Below, one piece after another: positions 16,448 through 24,167 of a stretch of 64,000 nucleotides of DNA. This stretch comes from Leifsonia sp. ALI-44-B (GTDB lineage: Bacteria; Actinomycetota; Actinomycetes; Actinomycetales; Microbacteriaceae). Numbering within the stretch: the first letter of the stretch is position 1; every line of letters begins with the position of its first letter. The position numbers and the translations under genes were made by a program. The notes beneath the pieces are model-generated. The model saw nothing but the letters and a program-made list of their open reading frames with translations. It was not told the origin of the DNA and searched no databases. The stretch lies in assembly GCF_001984125.1 (NCBI RefSeq), contig NZ_MTQL01000007.1, forward strand, positions 1,612,001 through 1,676,000, written 5' to 3'.

Positions 16448-16540
16448 GTACGTGCACGAGACACACCCGGCCATTCGGGTCCCTCGTGCCTAAACTGAAT
16501 GGCCTCGATGGGAGCCCGATTTTTCGGGCTCCTTTCTTGT
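16448..16540 (+). ncRNA. Candidate small RNA of about 90 nucleotides
   Basis: The interval between the predicted start and the terminator folds into an upper hairpin, GCACGAG (16454-16460) with CTCGTGC (16483-16489), extended inside by ACCCG (16465-16469) with CGGGT (16476-16480). A single-stranded stretch of about 20 bases and an intrinsic terminator follow. No open frame with a ribosome-binding site is seen. It matches no RNA family I recognise. It is transcribed away from the Abi-like gene, sharing its promoter region. Confidence 0.45.
16511..16540 (+). terminator. Intrinsic terminator on the plus strand
   Basis: GGAGCCCGA (16511-16519) and TCGGGCTCC (16524-16532) form a perfect 9-bp stem with a TTTT loop, followed by TTTCTTGTTT. 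The T-tract exists only on the plus strand. The flanking protein genes are both on the minus strand, so it must end a separate transcript. Confidence 0.85.
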
Positions 16541-16686
16541 TTCCGGTTCATCCACACGAATGCAGCGACTTTCTCTTGCGTTCGCTCCCTCGTGGTACCA
16601 AAACGTGGCGCCCGCGCCTTTTCCGCCCCTGCGCCGGACCTCCCCGAAAAAGGTCGAGGGTGTCCGCGCAGCGGGCGTGTCGCCTT

Positions 16687-18465
16687 CTACTCCGAGATGG
16701 TGAGCAGCTGGTGGCCACTCGACACGGTCGTGCCGACCTCGGCCTTGACGTTGCCGACCACGCCGTCCTTGTGGGCCGTGATGGGCTGTTCCATCTTCAT
16801 GGCCTCGAGCACGAGCAGCAGATCGCCCTTGACGACGCGTTCGCCCTCGGAGACCTGCAGCTTCACGATGGTGGCCTGCATGGGGGAGGAGACGCTGTCG
16901 CCCGTGGCGGTGACGACGGAGCCGGAGCCGCCGCCGCGTCGCCCGGGGGGCGTGACCGAACGGCCCGCGCCCGATGCCCCGGCGGAACCGACCTGGCCGA
17001 GGCCCTCGGGCAGGCTCACGGCGATGCGCTTGCCGCCGACTTCGACGACGACCGTGTCGCGGCCGCCCTGCGGTGACGAGGGCTCGAGCTCACCGTTCCA
17101 GGGCTCGATGTCGTTCTCGAACTCGTTCTCGATCCACAGCGTGTAGACGCCGAAGGTGCCGTCGGCGGCCGTGAAGGCGGGCTCGCGCACGATCTTGCGG
17201 TGGAAAGGCAGCACGGTGGGCAGGCCGGCTACCTCGAACTCGTCGAGGGCGCGGCGGGCGCGCTCGAGGGCCTGTTCGCGCGTGGCGCCCGTGACGATGA
17301 CCTTGCCGAGCAGCGAGTCGAAGGCGCCCGAGATCTCGTCACCGGCCGTGACACCCGAGTCGACGCGCACGCCGGGGCCGCCGAGCGAGGAGAACACGTG
17401 GATGGGGCCGGGCTGCGGCAGGAACCCGCGACCTGGGTCTTCGCCGTTGATGCGGAACTCGAACGAGTGCCCGACGGGGGTGGGGTCGCCGTAGTCGAGC
17501 GTGCCGCCCGCGGCGATGCGGAACTGCTCGCGCACGAGGTCGATGCCCGTGACCTCTTCGGAGACGGGGTGCTCGACCTGCAGGCGCGTGTTGACCTCGA
17601 GGAACGACACCGTTCCGTCGCCGCCGATCAGGAACTCGCACGTGCCGGCGCCCACGTAGCCGACCTCTTTCAGGATGGCCTTGGATGCACGGTAGAGCTC
17701 GGTGTTCTGCGCCTCGGTGAGGAACGGCGCGGGGGCCTCCTCGACGAGCTTCTGGTGGCGGCGCTGCAGCGAGCAGTCGCGCGTGGACACGACGACGACG
17801 TTGCCCTCGGCGTCGGCGAGGCACTGCGTCTCGACGTGGCGCGGCTTGTCGAGGTACTTCTCGACGAAGCATTCGCCGCGGCCGAAGGCGGCGACGGCCT
17901 CGCGCGTGGCCGATTCGAAGAGCTCGGGGATGGAGTCGCGGTCGCGGGCCACCTTGAGGCCGCGCCCGCCGCCGCCGAAAGCGGCCTTGATGGCCACGGG
18001 CAGGCCGTGCGTGTCGACGAAGTCGAGCACCTCCTGCGCGCCCGAGACGGGGTTGATGGTGCCGGGGGCGAGGGGTGCGCCCACCTTCTCGGCCACGTGG
18101 CGGGCCGAGACCTTGTCGCCCAGTCGCTCGATGGCCTCGGGGGAGGGCCCGATCCACACGAGCCCGGCGTCGACGACGGCGCGCGCGAAGTCGGCGTTCT
18201 CGGCGAGGAAGCCGTAGCCCGGGTGCACGGCGTCGGCGCCGGACCGTCGGGCCACCGAGAGCAGCTTCTCGATGGAGAGGTAGGTGGTGGCGCTCGTGGC
18301 ACCCTCGAGCGCGTAGGCCTCGTCGGCGAGTTTCGCGTGCAGGGCGTCGCGATCCTGATCGGCGTAGACGGCGACACTGCCGAGGTTGCTGTCGCGCGCG
18401 GCGCGGATCACCCGAACGGCGATCTCGCCCCGGTTGGCAATGAGGACTTTGGAGATAGCTGGCAC
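16687..18465 (-). CDS. Acyl-CoA (acetyl/propionyl-CoA) carboxylase alpha subunit, biotin carboxylase-BCCP fusion
   Basis: Biotin-carrying subunit of 592 residues. Residues 1-450 form biotin carboxylase, starting [18 protein letters not shown], with the ATP-grasp lid ([12 protein letters not shown]) and the [14 protein letters not shown] catalytic block. A variable Gly-rich linker follows, then a C-terminal biotinyl domain with EAMKMEQPI, where Lys557 is biotinylated. It carboxylates biotin for transfer by a beta subunit, such as the one at 24164-25813, to make malonyl- or methylmalonyl-CoA. The GTG start has AAGGGA upstream and a TAGGCT -10 box at 18479-18474. Confidence 0.93.
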   Translation of the reverse strand: MPAISKVLIANRGEIAVRVIRAARDSNLGSVAVYADQDRDALHAKLADEAYALEGATSATTYLSIEKLLSVARRSGADAVHPGYGFLAENADFARAVVDAGLVWIGPSPEAIERLGDKVSARHVAEKVGAPLAPGTINPVSGAQEVLDFVDTHGLPVAIKAAFGGGGRGLKVARDRDSIPELFESATREAVAAFGRGECFVEKYLDKPRHVETQCLADAEGNVVVVSTRDCSLQRRHQKLVEEAPAPFLTEAQNTELYRASKAILKEVGYVGAGTCEFLIGGDGTVSFLEVNTRLQVEHPVSEEVTGIDLVREQFRIAAGGTLDYGDPTPVGHSFEFRINGEDPGRGFLPQPGPIHVFSSLGGPGVRVDSGVTAGDEISGAFDSLLGKVIVTGATREQALERARRALDEFEVAGLPTVLPFHRKIVREPAFTAADGTFGVYTLWIENEFENDIEPWNGELEPSSPQGGRDTVVVEVGGKRIAVSLPEGLGQVGSAGASGAGRSVTPPGRRGGGSGSVVTATGDSVSSPMQATIVKLQVSEGERVVKGDLLLVLEAMKMEQPITAHKDGVVGNVKAEVGTTVSSGHQLLTISE

Positions 18466-18473
18466 AGTCCCTT

Positions 18474-18479
18474 AGCCTA
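18474..18479 (-). promoter_or_regulatory. Putative -10 box (TAGGCT) of the carboxylase alpha gene
   Basis: TAGGCT on the minus strand precedes the GTG start at 18465 by eight bases, giving a leaderless or nearly leaderless transcript. Confidence 0.4.
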
Positions 18480-18555
18480 TTGCCCTTTTCGCGAGGCCCT
18501 TTGGTCATTCCTCACAAAAATGCCGGGCAAACCAGGGCGCACATCGACAAGCCGA

Positions 18556-18599
18556 AGGCGAGCGGATGCCTGACTCCGAGGTCCGTCGTTCGCTCGCCT
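18556..18599. repeat. Inverted repeat between maf and the carboxylase alpha gene
   Basis: AGGCGAGCG (18556-18564) and CGCTCGCCT (18591-18599) are perfect 9-base arms with a 26-base spacer. The site is just downstream of the maf stop and may be a weak terminator; no T-tract is present. Confidence 0.35.
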
Positions 18600-18609
18600 G
18601 CGGCGAGCC

Positions 18610-19251
18610 TCAGCGGTTGCGCAGCGACGACCAGGAGCCGCCCAGGGTGTTCACCGTGCGCCGGAGCGCCGGCAGCGACATCCCGACCACGGTCGACGGG
18701 TCGCCCTCGATGCGCTGGATGAACGGGGCCCCGAGGCTGTCGATCGTGAATGCGCCCGCGACCTGGAGCGGCTCGCCCGTCGCGATGTAGTCGTCGATCT
18801 CGACGTCGGTGATGTCGTCGGCGAAGGTCACGGTGGCCGATGTGGTGCCGCCCGTCGCGCCGTTCACGCGACCCCCGCGGTGGTCGATGACCCAGAGGCC
18901 CGAGTGCAGTGTGCCCGTCGCGCCGCGCTGCAGCTGCCAGCGTTCGCGCGCCCGCTCGGGCGTGTGCGGTTTGCCGTAGGCCACGCCGTCGATCTCGAAC
19001 GCCGAGTCGCCGCCCACCACGAACCCGTCGAGCGCCTCGGATGCCCGAGCCGCGGCCTCGACGACCGCCTCCGCTTTCACGCGCCCGAGGAACGCGACCA
19101 TCTCGGCGGGGGACAGTGCGCCGTGTTCGGCCTCGTGGCGTGCGACCGCGGCATCCTCGTCGACCTCGGAGGGGATGACCACGGGTTCGACGCCGGCCTG
19201 GCGCAACAGCATGAGCCGGGCGGGGGAGGTGCTTGCCAGGTAGAGGGTCAC
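18610..19251 (-). CDS. maf: Maf-type nucleoside triphosphate pyrophosphatase
   Basis: Hydrolyses non-canonical or modified nucleoside triphosphates (house-cleaning; linked to septum formation in Bacillus). The N-terminal LYLASTSPARLMLL corresponds to the family's LASxSPRR motif, with Ala-Arg replacing Arg-Arg. VVGGDSAFEIDG and GKPHTPERARE match the metal- and substrate-binding region, and GEPLQVAGAFTI is the conserved late motif. I chose GTG 19251, with AGGA 5-9 bases upstream, giving 213 residues, the normal length; the frame extending to 19320 is unsupported. It sits beside acyl-CoA carboxylase genes, a frequent neighbourhood in actinobacteria. Confidence 0.9.
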   Translation of the reverse strand: MTLYLASTSPARLMLLRQAGVEPVVIPSEVDEDAAVARHEAEHGALSPAEMVAFLGRVKAEAVVEAAARASEALDGFVVGGDSAFEIDGVAYGKPHTPERARERWQLQRGATGTLHSGLWVIDHRGGRVNGATGGTTSATVTFADDITDVEIDDYIATGEPLQVAGAFTIDSLGAPFIQRIEGDPSTVVGMSLPALRRTVNTLGGSWSSLRNR

Positions 19252-19338
19252 GACGATCCTGTCTTCTTGTCGGGCGGGGCGGCCGGGCGCGGGCGCAGCA
19301 GTGTTGGTGTGCCGCGGCATCCGTGTAATGCTCGACGG

Positions 19339-20598
19339 ATGAGCATTTCAGGTGACACCGCCGACAGCATCGTTCTCGAGATTAGCAATGTGGCCCACGG
19401 GGGCGTCTTCGTGGCGCGCCACGAGGGCCGCGTCGTCTTCGTGCCCGACACCATGCCGGGCGAGACGGTGCGCGCGCGCATCACGGATGACTCGAAGAAG
19501 AGCTTCTGGCGCGCCGAGACGCTCGAGGTGCTCACGCCCGCGCCCGAGCGCGTGCCGCACATCTGGTCGGCGGCCTCGATCGACCGCGCACCCGACGAGC
19601 GTGCCGGCGGAGCCGAATTCGGCCACATCGCGTTGCCGCACCAGCGCGAGCTGAAGCGCCGCGTGCTCGTCGACGCCCTGCAGCGTTTCGGCGGCATCGA
19701 GCGCGACGTCGAGGTCGAGGCGGCCCCGGGCGACGACGAGGCCAACGGTCTCGGCTACCGCAGCCGCGTGAGCCTGCACGTCGACGAAGAGGGCCGCGTG
19801 GGCCCGTTCGCCGCGCGCAGCCACCGCGTCGTGCCCGTCGACGACCTGCCGCTCGCCACGAGCGCTGTGCAGCAGGCCGCGCCCCTCGGCACGCCCATGC
19901 CCGGCCTCGAGCGCGTCGACGTCATCGCGCCGTCGGTGGGTGCCACGCGCGTCGTCGGCACCGACCCCGACGGCCGCCGCCGCGCGGGCGAACCCCTCGT
20001 CGAGCGTGTCGGCACGCGCGAGTTCCATGTCGCCGAAGAGGGTTTCTGGCAGGTGCACCGCCACGCGGCCGATGTGCTCACGCGCGCCGTGCAAGACATC
20101 CTGGTCGCCGACGAATTCGACCCCCAGGCCTTCAACCTCGATCTCTACGGCGGCGTCGGCCTGTTCGCGGCCGCGCTGGGCGACAAGTTCGGCCGCACCA
20201 CGCGCATCACGACCGTCGAATCCGAGACCACGGCCACCGACTGGGCCGCTGAGAACCTGGCCGAGTGGGTAGGCGCTCAGGCCATCACCGACCGCGTCGA
20301 CCGCTACCTGCAGCGCCTCGTGCGTTCCGTCGGAGCATCCGAGCGCCGTCGACTGCAGGCCGCCACCGTCGTGCTCGACCCGCCCCGCTCGGGCGCCGGC
20401 AAGAACGTCGTTGCGGCCCTCGTCGACCTGCACCCCGCCCAGATCGTCTACGTGGCGTGCGACCCCGTCGCCCTCGCGCGCGACCTCGGTTCGTTCCGTG
20501 ACGCGGGCTACGAGCTCGACCGCCTGCGCGCCTTCGACCTGTTCCCGCACACGCACCACCTCGAATCGGTAGCGCTCCTCCGCCCGACGAACCGTTAG
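19339..20598 (+). CDS. TrmA/RlmD-family RNA (uracil-5-)-methyltransferase without Fe-S cysteines
   Basis: SAM-dependent methyltransferase of 419 residues. It begins with a TRAM RNA-binding domain (about residues 10-65), has a C-terminal Rossmann fold with LYGGVGLFAAAL, the VVLDPPRSGAGK motif and the catalytic cysteine in YVACDPVALARDL. The cysteine cluster that binds an iron-sulfur centre in E. coli RlmD is absent from the expected region (around HIWSAASIDRAPDE). It likely methylates C5 of a uridine in 23S rRNA or tRNA; the exact target cannot be assigned. ATG 19339 starts the conserved region. Confidence 0.88.
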   Translation: MSISGDTADSIVLEISNVAHGGVFVARHEGRVVFVPDTMPGETVRARITDDSKKSFWRAETLEVLTPAPERVPHIWSAASIDRAPDERAGGAEFGHIALPHQRELKRRVLVDALQRFGGIERDVEVEAAPGDDEANGLGYRSRVSLHVDEEGRVGPFAARSHRVVPVDDLPLATSAVQQAAPLGTPMPGLERVDVIAPSVGATRVVGTDPDGRRRAGEPLVERVGTREFHVAEEGFWQVHRHAADVLTRAVQDILVADEFDPQAFNLDLYGGVGLFAAALGDKFGRTTRITTVESETTATDWAAENLAEWVGAQAITDRVDRYLQRLVRSVGASERRRLQAATVVLDPPRSGAGKNVVAALVDLHPAQIVYVACDPVALARDLGSFRDAGYELDRLRAFDLFPHTHHLESVALLRPTNR

Positions 20599-20614
20599 GC
20601 CCGCCGTGTCGGGC

Positions 20615-20620
20615 TACGAT
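20615..20620 (+). promoter_or_regulatory. -10 box (TACGAT) of a leaderless promoter for the response regulator
   Basis: TACGAT is followed by six bases and the GTG at 20627, which decides that start over the GTG at 20606. Confidence 0.55.
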
Positions 20621-20626
20621 GAGCAC

Positions 20627-21289
20627 GTGGTACGCGTGGCGATTATCGACGATCATGAATCGGTCCGACTGGGGTTGGCCGCCGTGTGTGCGGCGTCCGG
20701 CTACGACGTGGTGCAATCCGTGGCCACGGTCAACGACTTCCTGAGTCGCTCGCAGGCCACGCACGGCCCCTCGGCCGATGTCGTCATCCTCGACCTGTCG
20801 CTCGGCGACGGTTCGCGCATCGCCGACAACGTGCGCCGCGTGCACGACACGGGTTCCGCCGTGCTCATCCACTCGATAGCCGACCGGATGGCCGGTGTGC
20901 GTGAGGCTCTCGCAGCTGGCGCGGCAGCCGTCATCCCCAAGTCGTCGCCCACGGGAACGGTCGTCTCGGCCATTCGCACGGTCGCCAACGGACAGGTGCT
21001 CAACAACCTCGAGTGGGCCAGCGCGATCGACGCCGACTCCGAGTTCGCGCAGGTGCAGCTGGGTCGGCGAGAGCGTGATGTGTTGCATCTCTATGCATCC
21101 GGCCTGCCCATGAAAGACGTCGCCGCCCAGCTCGGCATCGCGCAGTCTACGGCCAAAGAGTACCTCTCCCGCATCCGCACCAAGTACGTCGATGTGGGAC
21201 GCCCCGCGCCCACTAAAGTGGATCTATTGCGCCGGGCCGTCGAAGACGGCATCCTGCCGGATCTCGGTCCGAGCCAGAACGACGCGTAG
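20627..21289 (+). CDS. NarL/LuxR-type response regulator
   Basis: Two-component transcription regulator of 220 residues. The receiver domain shows the acidic pair Asp8-Asp9, phospho-acceptor Asp56 (VVILDLSLGDGS) and conserved Lys105 (VIPKSS). A LuxR-type helix-turn-helix follows (about 145-205), with LGRRERDVLHLYASGLPMKDVA and the recognition region QSTAKEYLSRIRTKY. The start GTG 20627 fits a leaderless promoter. It lies directly upstream of its likely histidine kinase and a kinase-like membrane protein. Confidence 0.9.
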   Translation: MVRVAIIDDHESVRLGLAAVCAASGYDVVQSVATVNDFLSRSQATHGPSADVVILDLSLGDGSRIADNVRRVHDTGSAVLIHSIADRMAGVREALAAGAAAVIPKSSPTGTVVSAIRTVANGQVLNNLEWASAIDADSEFAQVQLGRRERDVLHLYASGLPMKDVAAQLGIAQSTAKEYLSRIRTKYVDVGRPAPTKVDLLRRAVEDGILPDLGPSQNDA

Positions 21290-21322
21290 AGCCGCAACAC
21301 AAAAACACACGGGGGGCGCTGG

Positions 21323-22630
21323 GTGACAACGGGAATACCCGACAACATCAACCGGGTCGTGGCCCCACGGCAACGGTTGTTCAGCACCGAGCGCGTCGAA
21401 CGCCTCTATGACCGTTCCGTCGCGGCCATCTCGCTGTTGTTCGGGTTGCAGACCTTCTCGGTCGTCCTGAGCGATGGCAGCCTCATCGAGGGGCCCGCCG
21501 GCAACGCCACCCTCATCCTGGTCTTCGGCACCCTCACGCTCTTCATCGCCGCCGGTTTCGCCGGTCGCTTCGCGCGGCCGACGGCCACCCTCTTCGCGAT
21601 CGTCTACCTCGTCTCCGTCATCGCGTGGCCGTTCCTCACCGGTGGCGCCCATGCGGCCTCCGACACCGAGCCGTGGTTGTGGTACCTGTGTGGCGCTGTC
21701 GCCTGTGCCACCGCCGCACTGGCCTTCCCGACCACCTTGGCCATCGTCTACAGCATCGTCACGCCCGTTGCCTATGGCGTCGCTCGCACCATCGGCCCCG
21801 GTGGTCAGATCGTCAACGCCGAGATCGGTGTACTGGATGCCTCCTACGGCGCCATGATCGGACTCATCATCGTCATGCTGGGCGTCACGTTCCGCCATGC
21901 GGCGCGCGCGGTCGACGAAGCGCGGGTCACGGCCCTCAACCGCTACGACGAGGCCGTGCACCAGCACGCGCGCGAGGTGCAGCGCATCGAGGTCGACGCG
22001 CTCGTGCACGATATGGTGCTTGCCGCCCTGCAGGCCGCCGAGCGCGCCACGACCCCCGCGCAGTCCCGGGCCGCGGTCGCGCTCGCCGAGAACGCCATCA
22101 AACACCTCGCGACTCATGGCGACACGCTCACGGCATCCGCTCGTGACGACGGAGACCTCGAACCCACCTACGGCACGGGCGAACTGGTCGCCGCCATCTC
22201 GCGCGCGGCCCGGGCGCACCGGGTTCCTTTCGAGGTGCACGACGAGACGAGCGAGCATTTCCCGCTGCCGGCTCGCGTGCTCGCCATCCTGTCGAGTGCC
22301 ACCGAACAGGCCATGGCCAACAGCGCGCAGCACGCCGGTGACCGCGTGACGTCCCGCACCGTGACGCTCCGCACGACCGCCGGGCGCGTCGAGATCGTCG
22401 TGCACGACGACGGAGTGGGCTTCGACCCGACGCGCGTCGACGAGAGCCGCCTGGGCCTGCGCGTCTCCATCATCGAACGCGTCGTGAAATCGGGCGGCAG
22501 CGTGACCATCGACAGCACGGCGGGCGCCGGCACGACGATCGTCATCCGCTGGGCGCCCAACCAAACCATCCAGGCACCCCGGCCGCCGGCCGCCCCCGGC
22601 GAGCTGACCGAGCAGGGGGCCGCCTCGTGA
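21323..22630 (+). CDS. Membrane sensor histidine kinase
   Basis: Sensor kinase of 435 residues. Five or six hydrophobic segments between about residues 35 and 190 form a membrane sensor with little exposed outside. A helical region follows with the probable phospho-acceptor His229 in VDALVHDMVLAAL, then a C-terminal HATPase domain with N-box ANSAQHAG, G1 box VHDDGVGFD, GLRVSIIERV and a final GAGTTIVIRW. The GTG start has a GGGGGGCGC purine-rich stretch upstream. Its stop overlaps the next gene. The partner is the response regulator 33 bases upstream. Confidence 0.87.
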   Translation: MTTGIPDNINRVVAPRQRLFSTERVERLYDRSVAAISLLFGLQTFSVVLSDGSLIEGPAGNATLILVFGTLTLFIAAGFAGRFARPTATLFAIVYLVSVIAWPFLTGGAHAASDTEPWLWYLCGAVACATAALAFPTTLAIVYSIVTPVAYGVARTIGPGGQIVNAEIGVLDASYGAMIGLIIVMLGVTFRHAARAVDEARVTALNRYDEAVHQHAREVQRIEVDALVHDMVLAALQAAERATTPAQSRAAVALAENAIKHLATHGDTLTASARDDGDLEPTYGTGELVAAISRAARAHRVPFEVHDETSEHFPLPARVLAILSSATEQAMANSAQHAGDRVTSRTVTLRTTAGRVEIVVHDDGVGFDPTRVDESRLGLRVSIIERVVKSGGSVTIDSTAGAGTTIVIRWAPNQTIQAPRPPAAPGELTEQGAAS

Positions 22631-23649
22631 TCGCGCTCAACCGCTACGCGCTCCTGGCCCTGGCCGCCGCGTTCTCGATCTACAACGTCATCCGCGGTGT
22701 CATCACGCTGCCGCAGGCCGAATCGCCCTGGCCAAGCATCGTGGGCATGGTGCTCTACCTCGTCGTCACCATCATCAGCCTGTGGCCGTCGTCGCCGACG
22801 GCCATGCCGCTGTGGCTCGCGAGCCTCAACCTCGGCACGGCCGTCGCGCTGCCGCTGCTCGTCACGTCGCAGCTCGATCCGTCGGTCAACAACGGCTACG
22901 CCACCTGGCACGTCGCGTCGATCGGCGCGCTCATGACCATCACGGCCGTGCGGCGCCGCGAGGCCTTCGCCTGGATCGGCATCATCTTCTTGACCGCGCA
23001 GTCCATCCTCTGGGCCGGGGCGGGCGTCGCCCTGCAGATCGGCATCCCAGGCAGCATCCTGTGGGTGGCGCTGGCATCCATTCTGACGCGGTCGCTCGTG
23101 CGCGTGGGGCGCGATGAACAGAACCTCGCCATCGCCGAGCGCGAGGCCGCGCAGTGGCAGGCCGCGCAGGACGCGCACCACGAGGAGCGCCGCGTGCGCC
23201 TCAAGCAGGCCGAACGCGTGGCGCTGCCGACGCTTCGCAACATCATCCTCGCGGGCGGTTCGCTCAGCCAGCAGGAGCGTGCCGAGGCCAAGGTGCTCGA
23301 GGCGGGGCTGCGCGACGAGATCCGCGGGCGCATGTTGCTGAACGACGCCGTGCGGGCGCGTGTGGCCGAGGCCCGCCGCCGCGGAAGTGTCATCTCGCTG
23401 CTCGACGAGGGAACGCTCGACGAGATCGCCGAAGACGATCGCCAGCGCGTGCTCGACCGCGTGGCCGAGGCTGTGGCGTCGACGCGGGCCCACCGCATGA
23501 TCGTGCGCACGGCACCCGTCGACTCGCCGACGGCCGTGACGGTCGTGGCGCTCAACCCGTCGGGTGACCCGGACGACGACGAGGACGAAGTGCAGCTGTG
23601 GCTCGAGATCCCGCGCAAGGCGTCGGTCGAGACGCACACCGGGGCTTAA
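22627..23649 (+). CDS. Kinase-like membrane protein of the two-component operon, no recognisable ATPase domain
   Basis: Protein of 340 residues whose GTG overlaps the histidine kinase stop (GTGA), so it is translationally coupled. Residues 1-160 hold about five membrane helices arranged much like the sensor part of the preceding kinase. Residues 160-210 form a charged helix (EREAAQWQAAQDAHHEERR). The rest resembles the dimerisation and linker segments of actinobacterial histidine kinases (LEAGLRDEIRGRMLLNDAVR), but no N-box or glycine-rich ATP lid is visible and the tail is acidic (DPDDDEDEV). It may be a signalling partner or a degenerate kinase. I do not recognise a named family. Confidence 0.7.
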   Translation: MIALNRYALLALAAAFSIYNVIRGVITLPQAESPWPSIVGMVLYLVVTIISLWPSSPTAMPLWLASLNLGTAVALPLLVTSQLDPSVNNGYATWHVASIGALMTITAVRRREAFAWIGIIFLTAQSILWAGAGVALQIGIPGSILWVALASILTRSLVRVGRDEQNLAIAEREAAQWQAAQDAHHEERRVRLKQAERVALPTLRNIILAGGSLSQQERAEAKVLEAGLRDEIRGRMLLNDAVRARVAEARRRGSVISLLDEGTLDEIAEDDRQRVLDRVAEAVASTRAHRMIVRTAPVDSPTAVTVVALNPSGDPDDDEDEVQLWLEIPRKASVETHTGA

Positions 23650-23655
23650 CAGTCG

Positions 23656-23686
23656 GAAGGGCCGGTTCCAGAGGAACCGGCCCTTC
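23656..23686 (+). terminator. Terminator of the two-component operon
   Basis: GAAGGGCCGGTTCC (23656-23669) pairs perfectly with 23673-23686 around a 3-base loop: a 14-bp stem seven bases after the stop codon. No long U-tract follows. Confidence 0.75.
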
Positions 23687-23733
23687 ACAAACCCCAGGTC
23701 GAACGGTAACCCGAATACCAGCTCGACCCGCCC

Positions 23734-23829
23734 CCAGCCATTCGTACATACCCTTGTTCACACGAGTGGCTGGTGGTGAATCTCTTGCGAGAGCCACCTA
23801 GCAATACTTATTCTGGCGGTCGGCCGCCA
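23734..23829. repeat. Cluster of inverted repeats in the intergenic region between two convergent operons
   Basis: Three hairpins lie in 96 bases: a 12-bp stem with one G-T pair (23734-23745 with 23762-23773, 16-base loop); an interrupted one around CTCTTGCGAG (about 23772-23799); and TGGCGG-TCGG-CCGCCA (23814-23829). An AT-rich segment (about 23799-23813) separates the last two. The region may hold the terminator of the minus-strand carboxylase operon, or a structured RNA. No coding frame is convincing. Confidence 0.4.
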
Positions 23830-23900
23830 AGCGTACCAGTCGGCATTTCGGAGGACACCCCCGTATTCGTGGGGCGATGTCGTGGGCTCAGTCGGCCGAA

Positions 23901-24167
23901 TCAGCCGGTGAAGCCGCGCCAGTGCCCCGGGCCGGGCACATGGGGTCGACGCAAGCCGCGCTGGCTGCGCTGCCACGCCGTCACGCGAACCGGGCGCGGT
24001 GTGGCGGCAGCGGCGGCCTCGCGGGCGCGCAGCGTGGCGAGCAGCACGGCGGTCACGGCGGCGAGCTCGACATCGCTCGGGGCGCCCGAGACCACGCGGA
24101 ACGCGGGCGACGCCGCAGACGTCGTGGCCGCGGCATCCGCCGTCGTGTCGGTCGGGGTCGAACTCAC
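23901..24167 (-). CDS. Acyl-CoA carboxylase epsilon subunit
   Basis: Small (88 residues) accessory subunit found only with actinobacterial acyl-CoA carboxylases. The N-terminal third is low-complexity Ala/Thr, followed by [22 protein letters not shown], the helix that contacts the beta subunit, and a basic tail ([14 protein letters not shown]) typical of the family. Its GTG overlaps the TGA of the beta-subunit gene by four bases. It strengthens assembly of alpha and beta subunits in homologous complexes. Confidence 0.85.
   Translation of the reverse strand: MSSTPTDTTADAAATTSAASPAFRVVSGAPSDVELAAVTAVLLATLRAREAAAAATPRPVRVTAWQRSQRGLRRPHVPGPGHWRGFTG

Noticed and set aside
16454-16489. Possible tRNA in the hairpin region
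   Set aside because: No cloverleaf, no T-loop sequence and no CCA-compatible acceptor stem; a small RNA hairpin fits better.
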